Below, one piece after another: positions 42,837 through 51,220 of a stretch of 52,759 nt of DNA. The translations under genes and the position numbers were made by a program. Source of the DNA: Peribacter sp043814035 (lineage in GTDB: Bacteria > Patescibacteriota > Gracilibacteria > Peribacterales > Peribacteraceae); contig JBDRKJ010000001.1 of NCBI GenBank assembly GCA_043814035.1, positions 1-52,759 on the forward strand, written 5' to 3'. A model generated the notes under the pieces. The model saw only the letters and a program-made list of their open reading frames with translations, did no database searches and was not told the DNA's origin. The stretch's first letter is position 1. Each line of letters opens with the position of its first letter.

Positions 42837-45800
42837 ATGAGTCCTTCTCTTCACTATCGGCTGATTCCATTGAATCAACGCTGGGCACGCGTGGTGGTGG
42901 GATGCGGCATCCTCTGCTCGGTGGTTGCTGTTCCATTCTTTACGTCTGTCCTCCCTACATGGCGCACACTCAGCGGTTCGACCATATGTATCGGCGGGAT
43001 CGATAGCGATGGCAATGGAATTGTTGATGGATCTGGCGTGAGCGGAAACAAGAGCGTTAATGCTTCAAATTCCCCTCCGTACAACAATCCAAAGCCCTAT
43101 ACGGGCAACGAATCAAAGAGCCAAGTGGATTATACATGTATAGGGCCCGTATCGACGAATAGCCCCGGTATTTATTCTTCGTTGATCGCGAGTGGGAATT
43201 TTCAGGCAGGAGCTATTCTTAAAATCACGAATCCATCCGGCTCGATTTGTATACGCTCGAGTGGCTGGGGGTATTGCAAATTTTGCTGCTTCCGAGGAGA
43301 GGGTTGTGATATTGCAATTCCTTTCTCGGGGACGAGTCTCACATCCTATAACTCTTGGTTAAAAGTCGGATTCTACGCAAGCAACTCTATGACCAGTGGG
43401 AATAATCCACTCAAGGAGGTAGCATTTTCATCAATTGTAACAAGTGGTACGAGTATTCCGAGCGGAACGCACTACATCTACGCGTACTTCACGGATTCGG
43501 AATACTACGACAACAATCCGCAGTACAAGGTGAACTTTCACTATGAGGCAGGATCGGTTTGTGTGCCTGCAGCCCAGTGTCAGGATGGTCTGGATAACGA
43601 TGGTGATGGTGCCACGGACCTCGGTGACTTCTCGTGCGCTTCAGCAACGGACAATGACGAAAGAAATGCCAAATCGCAGTGTCAGGATGGCGTAGACAAT
43701 GATGGGGATGGTGTGGCGGATCTCAGTGATCCAGGATGTAGTGGCAAGCAAGATAACAGCGAGCTTAACATCTGCCCCACTGCGACTCAGACAAGTACCT
43801 GCCGCTGTGCCAATGCATCTGGCTGCACTTCGCCCAATATCTGCCAGAGCGGATATTGTAGGCCGGTGCCAGTGTGTGGTGACGGCACCCGCAACGGCAG
43901 TGAACAGTGTGATAGCGGTTCCCAGAACGGTCAGACCTGCACTCCTGCCTACGGTAGCAGCTGCACGTACTGCTCCTCAAGCTGCACCACGGTCACCCTC
44001 CAAGGTGGATCATGCGGCGATGGAACACGGAACGGCAGTGAGCAGTGCGACAACGGTGCCCAGAATGGCCAAGTCTGCTCTCCCGCCTACGGTGGCAATT
44101 GCACCTACTGTTCCTCCACCTGCACCAAAACCACCCTCCAAGGTGGTACGTGTGGCGATGGCACCAAACAGGGCAGTGAACAGTGTGACAACGGTGCGCA
44201 AAATAACCAAGCCTGTACTCCCGTCTACGGCAGCAGTTGCACGTTCTGTTCTCCGTACTGCGACACGATCACTCTTCAAGGTGGTACGTGTGGCGATGGC
44301 ACCAAACAGGGCAATGAACAGTGTGACGGACCGGGTAATCCTTGTGTCTCTGGGCAGACCTGCGACGGTTCGTGCCAGTGCATTGTTCAAGCGACATACG
44401 AGTGTTCCGATGGCATCGACAACGACGGTGATGGTGAAACTGACTACCCGGAGGATCGTGGATGCGAGAGTCTGCAAGATAATGATGAAGCCGCTGTATA
44501 TCTCAGCATAAATAAGACGGGCCCAGCTCAGATTGAAGCTGGGGACGTAGTTATCTACACAATCACTGTTCGCAATATCTCTCCCAATACATTGAAAAAT
44601 GTAAAAACAATAGATGTTCTGCCCTATTCGGATACTGACTACGGCTTTATATTCCTGCCAGCACAGAGCTCCCCTAATTGTAACCTAGATCCGATCCCTA
44701 ACGATCTGCAGCGTGTAAGGTGCGGAACAATTTCATCACTGGCACCTAATCAGCAAATCACCTTTACTGTTGCTTTCCAAACACCTGCAAACCAGAACTG
44801 CAACGCAAGTATAAGGAATGACGGACGCACGTGGGCAGACGGCGCGGATGTTGCAAGACTGCATATTGTCAGCAACGTTAAATGTCCCCAATTCGAGTGT
44901 TCCGATGGCATCGACAACGATGGCGATACGAAAACAGATCATCCTGCTGATCCGGATTGCACTGGGCCAACGGATGAAAGTGAGGGCTCTTCCACACAAT
45001 TGTGCTTTTCTGAAGGGAAGAGTGTGGAATGGCCGCTTGCCACTGACTCGCCCTGCTGTGCCGGTTTGGATGCCATACCGGATTCTGGATTGGTCGTACC
45101 CGGAGAGTGCGGTCCAATTCCGGAGAATACATTTGTCTGTGCGCAGTGTGGAAACGGCACATGCGGACCGGGAGAGAACGAGTGCAATTGCAATCAAGAC
45201 TGTCCATCTGCGGCATGTCTTTCTGAAGGTGATACAGGAACGGTCTTCATGCCTGGTACGTCGCCATACCCACCGTGCTGTAGCGGTTTGGATTTCGTTC
45301 CAAACTCCGCAAAGGTTGGAGGTACATGCATGCCCATTCAGGAGGAAACATACATCTGTACACAATGTGGAAACGGCACATGTGGAGTGGGGGAAAACGA
45401 ATGCAATTGTCCGGAGGATTGCCCATCGATACCGGCTCAATCATCAGCCAGCTCGCAGCAGTGGACAGAGTGCCAAGCTGGTTTATTTTGCACGGCAAGA
45501 ATATTAGATAATCAATGTACGCATCATGATGTGAGTTGTAAGGCAGGGATGCAAGCGCAGTGTGATTCCTCGTGCGGTAATGCCTCCTGCGTTGGTGAAT
45601 GTTGCACGTGCGTGGAAGTGCCAGCATCCTCCTCTTCCGCTCAGTCCTCCTCTTCCGCTCAATCGTTCATTTGCGGCAATGGCACTGCTGAAACAGGCGA
45701 GCAGTGCGGTGAACCGGGTCGCTCGTGTATTGCACAGCAGCAATGTCTGAACTGCCGTTGTGTGGAACAGTGTGAGAGTTGCACCATCGAGTACGGCACA

Positions 45801-48800
45801 AAAGTTTCATTCCATGACTCGAAGGTTGCACAGCTCGCTTCTGCGGAATTGAGTGATACCACGGCGCTGTTGGCCTATGGAGAGACCGATACAGCGTTGT
45901 TCGAGTCCAGCTCAAATTTCGCAGTACGCGGGAAGCTCCTTGTGACGACGATTAATGGCAAAACTGTATCCTACGGCTCTCCAGTACAGTTCACATCGTT
46001 CAATGGGAAAAATGGGATTGCTCTGGCAGGCCTTGATGATACGCACGGTGTGTTGGTCTATCGCACCTCGATGGGAGAGTGCAAGGCATCTGTGGTGACC
46101 GTAAACGGGACAACAGCGGATTTGGGGACTGCTATTAGTTTCCCAGTGGCCGGCCCCGGGATCAGCCCGACATGTAATGAAGCATCAGTGGTCGCGCTCT
46201 CTCCAACAAAAATCATAGTGATTGCGACAAGGAGTTCGTCTGCTGGCGCGGGAGGAACCCTGTACGCATATGCAGGAGTGGTTGATGCTGCCGCGAAGAC
46301 AATTTCCTTCGGATCTCCCGCGGAGGTCGGGGGATCGGGATGGAATACAGGCTCAATTTCGGCACTGGAGGATAGGCATGATCTTGTGGCTATTGATGGC
46401 GAACGTTTTGCAGTGAGTATGGTGAGCGGTTCGGCGATCGTGCAGAAGCCGTGGTGGCACTTCTTTGCGCGACTGATCGCCTATGATCCAGGGCAAGCGC
46501 TCAATGCGGCTACCGTGCGGATCGGGCGCGCGAACGGCACGAAGATCACGCTGGGAAATTTCATTAAGGTGACGGACTACATTCCGACCCATCTGGATCT
46601 TGCATATAACGGAAGTACTCTCATTGCCGGACCAACGATCAATTCAGGGAACAAGGTCGGCATGAAGCGCGCTGTGGTTTCCAATCTTGCCCTTGGTCCT
46701 CTGCAGGAGGTATCGCTTGCATCGAACGTACCGATAACCACCTTGCACGCTGCAGTCCAAACTCTCGGTGATGCCTCGTTCATTGCCGCGACAGCGAATT
46801 ACGGAGGGGCTCAACCCCATCTCTGGCGCATTCTCTCCAGTGGCGTTGTACAGGAGCTGCCCACATCATTCCTCTCGAGCAGTGATAAGGATGACTTTGA
46901 AATTAGTAAGTTCACTCCCATTGGAACGAACAAGCTCTTCATTTCATATGTCGGGGGGAGAAGTGGTGGCGGTGTCCTCATCACGCCTAAGGGTACGAAA
47001 GGATTGATTGGCGAATTCGACTGCAACTGCAGTCAGACTCCTGTGTGCAGCAACGGTATTGCTGAAACAGGCGAGCAGTGCGGTGAACCGGGATTGGCTT
47101 CCTGCACATCCGGCAAGTCCTGCCAGAGCTGCCAGTGTGTTACAACGGAGAATTGCGCGTACCGCATTACCGGTAATCCGACTCCTAATGTCACTGGACC
47201 GTACATGAGTCTGAGTTCTACGAAATTCCGGAATGGTTCATGGTATTTGCTAAAAGATGGCATGTGGCTGATCACCGACGGGCCGTTCGCAGGAGCATCC
47301 CTTTACTTCACGAATGTTTCGCCCGACCCCACCCAGGGGCAGTGGGTGGCGCATGGCACTGCCGGTGGCTCTTTCTCGGTTGAAGTATGCCCCACTGTTT
47401 CATTTTCATCCTCATCCTCAGATGCAGTCTGTGTATCTGAAGGAGAACTACGGAGTACGGTTTCGGGCTCTCCGCTTTGTTGTGCCGGTTTGCAGAGTGT
47501 ACCCAATGCCATTGTTGGCTCTCCTCCTTCTTATCTTTGTGCCGTAATGGCAGGCAATATCTGCATACAATGTGGAAACGGCGCGTGCGGACTGGGGGAG
47601 AATCGTTGTAACTGCCCCAGCGATTGTCCTTCTGCGGCCTCGAGTTCATCAGCCAGCTCACAACAGTGGACGGAGTGCCAGGCTGGCTCATTCTGCAACG
47701 CAAGTTTACTGGCGAATCAGTGCACCCATCTTGATGTGAATTGCGGGCCGGGTACGCAGGTGCAGTGCGATGCCTCGTGTGGTACTACTTCCTGTACTGG
47801 TGAGTGTTGCAAGTGCGAGGCGATTGTCTGCGGAAACGGTCAGTTCCAGACAGGCAAGCAGTGCGACACACCGGGAATGATCAAGACAATGGCTGCTGGC
47901 CCGACACCGAGTAACGTTGTGCACGGGGATTTCAATGGCGATGGAAGAGAGGATTTCGCATCGCTGAATCGCGGCCCGAACAACACGAACTCCATCTCTG
48001 TGTTCCTCAATAAGGGCGACGGCAGTTTCTACCCGAAGGTGGATTACGCGCTCGATGCACAGCAGGCACTGGCGCTGAAGGCAGCGGATGCTAATGGCGA
48101 TGCCCAGAGTGACCTTATCGTCATGATCGACGGACATCTGCGGATACTGCTTGGCAACGGTAACGGTACATTCCAGCCGGCGGTCACCCTCCTGCCGGGG
48201 GACCCGTACCTAGGTACTCCAGACATCGTTGTGCGAGATTTCAATGAGGATGGACGGCCCGATGTCTTAGCGAGCACATATGTCAATTTGGAGGCAGCCA
48301 AGCTGCGACTCTTTGCAGGCCAAGCAGGAGGTGTGCTCGCCGCTCCTGTCGATATCTCAGCATTCCCACATCCTAGGAACATGATTGCCGCAGCCGATTT
48401 TGATGCTGACGGGCATGTGGATGTCGCGTTCCTGCCCAATCGCAGTTCCAATGATCCTCCTGGATCCACCTTCAGTGATGCCATTGAAGTTCTGTACGGA
48501 AACGGCGCAGGTGGATTCACATCTGTGCCAATCCCACCGGCAAGTTGGGCGATTGCGAATACCAGCTTGCTGGTTCGCGACTTCAACGCAGATGGGCGCC
48601 CTGATCTCGTACAATTCGGCAATGGGTCCATTGGAACAGTGTGGCTCAGCAACGGAGACCGATCATTCCAAGAGAGAACCTCTGAAGGAGGTGCGATCGA
48701 ATCTGCGGTGAATTTCTCTGATGTGGATGGCGATGGCAAGAGTGATGCAGTTACCTATCCGTATGCCGTAGGTGTTGCCAATACCATGGAGGCTCACCGG

Positions 48801-51212
48801 GGGAGAGGTGATGGAACATTCTCGAACGCCGTAGCTCTCTCAGTATCACTGCCAAGTATTGGCACATTCTGCATGGCGGGCGGCATCATCGATGCAGATT
48901 TCAATGCTGACGGTAAACAAGACATGGTCTTTGCCCATGGCAATGCCTGCAACACTACCGACGCAAATACCGATGCCCTTTCTGTCTTTATCAGCCCGTG
49001 TGCGCCGGGACAGATGTGCGCGAGCTGCCAATGCGTCGCAGGCGGAAGTTCCTCTTCCATCGCTCGTTCTGCGTCATCCATTGCGTTCTCTGCTTCTGCC
49101 TCTTCGCAGAGCAGCCTAGGAAGTATCTGGACGAATTGTTCGCCGGGGTGGAGCTGTTCCACAATACGCGATGCTGATTCTGAATGTCTGACCCTGACTC
49201 CTAATCAGCCTCTTCCTCCGTGTTTTATGGAGTCGGCTCTGTCTTGCGGAGACGCCGGCTGCACCGGAACGTGCATGCGCACAGTGTGCCCTGGATCCTC
49301 TGCCAGCAGCAGTATCTCTATTGGCTTCGGAACATGCCCCAATGGCGCTTTAGATGCAGGTGAGACGTGCGAGATCGGTGTGTGCTGTCCCACAGGACAA
49401 ACCTGCGATCGATCGTGCCACTGCGTTTCCGTTCAAACCTCTTCCGCCTCCTTTGCCTCATCGATTGGTATAGCCATCTCTTCTTCGTCTGCTTTCAGTG
49501 CACCTGCTCTGTGCGGGAATAGTTACCTAGAAGATGAAGAAGAGTGTGAGATAAACATTCCCTGTGCAGATGGCACATCGTGCAACAATTGTCTGTGTGG
49601 TGCGGTTGGATTCTGTGGAGACGACATTGTGAACCCTCTGCGAGGGGAAGAATGTGAGCAGAATGCAGACTGCCCCGGCGGATTCGTGTGTTCCCTTCAG
49701 TGTCTGTGTGAGTATACGCAAGCGATATGTGGCGACGGTGCTCTGGAGGGTCAGGAGCAGTGTGAGAGCGGACACGCCTGCCCGTATGCCGGACAGATAT
49801 GCAATAACTGTCTCTGCTCCGAGGCTCCACGTTGCGGAAATCATCAACTGGAATATCTAGAGGAATGTGAAATTGGCGACCCCTGTCCTACGGGTCAGAG
49901 TTGTGTGAACTGCATTTGCCGCTCGCCGGGCGTCTGTGGCAATGGCACCCTCGAGCCTAACGAGCAGTGTGAAAACGATGGACAGTGCATTGCCGGTCAG
50001 ACGTGCGATACGAACACGTGCCGATGTCAGGGGAATATCTATGACTACTGCGGGGATGCCGAGATCAAAGGGAATGAAGAATGCGAAGTCAATGCGCCCT
50101 GTTCGGATCCCTCAAAGAACTGCGATTTGAATAGTTGCCGGTGCGTCAAACAGCCAGTGGTTCAGGATTGCGGAGACGCGGTCGTGGATCCGGGGGAGGA
50201 TTGCGATATTGGCATCGCCTGTCCTGCCGGCATGTACTGCGCATTCCCCAGCTGTCACTGTACTGGCGAATTACCACGTTGTGGAAACGGCAAATTAGAA
50301 GGAGCAGAACGGTGTGAAATTGGCGCTCAGTGTACACAGCTAGGAGAAGTGTGCAACATGATGACTTGCCAGTGCACGCCTCCTGACCTCTCTGGAAGTT
50401 GCGGCAATGGAGAGATGACGGCGGGCGAAGAATGCGAAGTGGGTGTTCCGTGTCCATTTGGATGGGCCTGTGATTTCCCGCGTTGTGTCTGTCTCAATCA
50501 GCCCGTATGCGGCGACGGTTCGCTGGATCCGGGAGAACAGTGCGAAGTGAATTCGGCATGTGTAGGCGATAAACTCACATGTGACTTTTCGCGATGTCGT
50601 TGCATTGGACGCATCTATGAGTGCGGGAATGGCGTGCGTGATCCCGGAGAGGAGTGTGACGATAGCAACACGCGTGGCGATGATGGATGTTCCAGTAAGT
50701 GTCAGCGTGAAACGATCTACTCGTACGTGGGGGGTGGTGCTCTCTGCGGGAATGGGATTGTGGAGAATACGGAAGAGTGTGACGACGGCAACGTATTCTC
50801 TGATGATGGCTGCTCGGCGTTCTGCTATAGAGAGGAGAATCTCTTCTCGACTATTGTGCCGTCAGATTCCATTAATTTTACGTCTTCGGCTGGCATTGTC
50901 GGATCGCAGTATGGGGCTGCTGGTGGGCAGAATGCCTCTTCTACCTTAGGCGAATCAGGAATGTTGGCACCGGGGGCCGGACAATCGACTTCTTTGCGCC
51001 CTGGATCGCTATCCGCTGTGACAATTACCTTCCCTCAAACCTTTGGGCTACAGGCCCCCTCAGCTTCGGTACCGGTTCCCGTGGTCGTTCCCTACAGCTA
51101 CGGCATGCCCACACCACCAATCGCACGTACGGGTCCGGAGGTAGTGATTCTCGTCTCAACCGGAGCAGCTCTGGGATTGGCGTGGATTCGAAGAAAGAAA
51201 CGACTGCGATAG
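42837..51212 (+). CDS. Giant Cys-rich modular surface protein, 2791 aa
   Basis: Probable surface adhesin or fibre. Order of parts: N-terminal membrane segment (about 18-42); unique domain; two DGLDNDGDGATD-type acidic repeats (about 247-305); four tandem 45-residue Cys repeats (CGDGTRNGSEQCD, about 346-510); a DUF11-like beta domain (NKTGPAQIEAGDVVIYTITV, about 554-660); GNGTCGxGExxCNC modules separated by Ser linkers (SSSAQSSSSAQS); a beta-propeller-like region (about 990-1390); seven DxNxDGxxD FG-GAP/VCBS repeats (about 1697-2031); thirteen C-terminal Cys repeats (about 2166-2664); and the tail IARTGPE, hydrophobic helix, RRKKRLR, like a sortase or related sorting signal. No sortase is in the window. 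Confidence 0.88.
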   Translation: MSPSLHYRLIPLNQRWARVVVGCGILCSVVAVPFFTSVLPTWRTLSGSTICIGGIDSDGNGIVDGSGVSGNKSVNASNSPPYNNPKPYTGNESKSQVDYTCIGPVSTNSPGIYSSLIASGNFQAGAILKITNPSGSICIRSSGWGYCKFCCFRGEGCDIAIPFSGTSLTSYNSWLKVGFYASNSMTSGNNPLKEVAFSSIVTSGTSIPSGTHYIYAYFTDSEYYDNNPQYKVNFHYEAGSVCVPAAQCQDGLDNDGDGATDLGDFSCASATDNDERNAKSQCQDGVDNDGDGVADLSDPGCSGKQDNSELNICPTATQTSTCRCANASGCTSPNICQSGYCRPVPVCGDGTRNGSEQCDSGSQNGQTCTPAYGSSCTYCSSSCTTVTLQGGSCGDGTRNGSEQCDNGAQNGQVCSPAYGGNCTYCSSTCTKTTLQGGTCGDGTKQGSEQCDNGAQNNQACTPVYGSSCTFCSPYCDTITLQGGTCGDGTKQGNEQCDGPGNPCVSGQTCDGSCQCIVQATYECSDGIDNDGDGETDYPEDRGCESLQDNDEAAVYLSINKTGPAQIEAGDVVIYTITVRNISPNTLKNVKTIDVLPYSDTDYGFIFLPAQSSPNCNLDPIPNDLQRVRCGTISSLAPNQQITFTVAFQTPANQNCNASIRNDGRTWADGADVARLHIVSNVKCPQFECSDGIDNDGDTKTDHPADPDCTGPTDESEGSSTQLCFSEGKSVEWPLATDSPCCAGLDAIPDSGLVVPGECGPIPENTFVCAQCGNGTCGPGENECNCNQDCPSAACLSEGDTGTVFMPGTSPYPPCCSGLDFVPNSAKVGGTCMPIQEETYICTQCGNGTCGVGENECNCPEDCPSIPAQSSASSQQWTECQAGLFCTARILDNQCTHHDVSCKAGMQAQCDSSCGNASCVGECCTCVEVPASSSSAQSSSSAQSFICGNGTAETGEQCGEPGRSCIAQQQCLNCRCVEQCESCTIEYGTKVSFHDSKVAQLASAELSDTTALLAYGETDTALFESSSNFAVRGKLLVTTINGKTVSYGSPVQFTSFNGKNGIALAGLDDTHGVLVYRTSMGECKASVVTVNGTTADLGTAISFPVAGPGISPTCNEASVVALSPTKIIVIATRSSSAGAGGTLYAYAGVVDAAAKTISFGSPAEVGGSGWNTGSISALEDRHDLVAIDGERFAVSMVSGSAIVQKPWWHFFARLIAYDPGQALNAATVRIGRANGTKITLGNFIKVTDYIPTHLDLAYNGSTLIAGPTINSGNKVGMKRAVVSNLALGPLQEVSLASNVPITTLHAAVQTLGDASFIAATANYGGAQPHLWRILSSGVVQELPTSFLSSSDKDDFEISKFTPIGTNKLFISYVGGRSGGGVLITPKGTKGLIGEFDCNCSQTPVCSNGIAETGEQCGEPGLASCTSGKSCQSCQCVTTENCAYRITGNPTPNVTGPYMSLSSTKFRNGSWYLLKDGMWLITDGPFAGASLYFTNVSPDPTQGQWVAHGTAGGSFSVEVCPTVSFSSSSSDAVCVSEGELRSTVSGSPLCCAGLQSVPNAIVGSPPSYLCAVMAGNICIQCGNGACGLGENRCNCPSDCPSAASSSSASSQQWTECQAGSFCNASLLANQCTHLDVNCGPGTQVQCDASCGTTSCTGECCKCEAIVCGNGQFQTGKQCDTPGMIKTMAAGPTPSNVVHGDFNGDGREDFASLNRGPNNTNSISVFLNKGDGSFYPKVDYALDAQQALALKAADANGDAQSDLIVMIDGHLRILLGNGNGTFQPAVTLLPGDPYLGTPDIVVRDFNEDGRPDVLASTYVNLEAAKLRLFAGQAGGVLAAPVDISAFPHPRNMIAAADFDADGHVDVAFLPNRSSNDPPGSTFSDAIEVLYGNGAGGFTSVPIPPASWAIANTSLLVRDFNADGRPDLVQFGNGSIGTVWLSNGDRSFQERTSEGGAIESAVNFSDVDGDGKSDAVTYPYAVGVANTMEAHRGRGDGTFSNAVALSVSLPSIGTFCMAGGIIDADFNADGKQDMVFAHGNACNTTDANTDALSVFISPCAPGQMCASCQCVAGGSSSSIARSASSIAFSASASSQSSLGSIWTNCSPGWSCSTIRDADSECLTLTPNQPLPPCFMESALSCGDAGCTGTCMRTVCPGSSASSSISIGFGTCPNGALDAGETCEIGVCCPTGQTCDRSCHCVSVQTSSASFASSIGIAISSSSAFSAPALCGNSYLEDEEECEINIPCADGTSCNNCLCGAVGFCGDDIVNPLRGEECEQNADCPGGFVCSLQCLCEYTQAICGDGALEGQEQCESGHACPYAGQICNNCLCSEAPRCGNHQLEYLEECEIGDPCPTGQSCVNCICRSPGVCGNGTLEPNEQCENDGQCIAGQTCDTNTCRCQGNIYDYCGDAEIKGNEECEVNAPCSDPSKNCDLNSCRCVKQPVVQDCGDAVVDPGEDCDIGIACPAGMYCAFPSCHCTGELPRCGNGKLEGAERCEIGAQCTQLGEVCNMMTCQCTPPDLSGSCGNGEMTAGEECEVGVPCPFGWACDFPRCVCLNQPVCGDGSLDPGEQCEVNSACVGDKLTCDFSRCRCIGRIYECGNGVRDPGEECDDSNTRGDDGCSSKCQRETIYSYVGGGALCGNGIVENTEECDDGNVFSDDGCSAFCYREENLFSTIVPSDSINFTSSAGIVGSQYGAAGGQNASSTLGESGMLAPGAGQSTSLRPGSLSAVTITFPQTFGLQAPSASVPVPVVVPYSYGMPTPPIARTGPEVVILVSTGAALGLAWIRRKKRLR
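43870..44330 (+). repeat. Four tandem repeats of about 136 bp inside the giant gene
   Basis: Copies begin near 43876, 44011, 44147 and 44285; each encodes CGDGT(R/K)(N/Q)G(S/N)EQCD plus a Cys/Ser/Tyr-rich half. High identity at DNA level suggests recent expansion or gene conversion. Confidence 0.85.
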
Positions 51213-51220
51213 AAGAGATC

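Noticed and set aside
43870..44330. Regular repeats that could suggest a CRISPR array
   Set aside because: The units are about 136 bp, continuous and in frame with a Cys-rich protein; there are no short repeats with unique spacers, and no cas genes in the window.
43870..51212. Diversity-generating retroelement target in the giant surface gene
   Set aside because: No reverse transcriptase or template repeat with adenine-biased differences is present.
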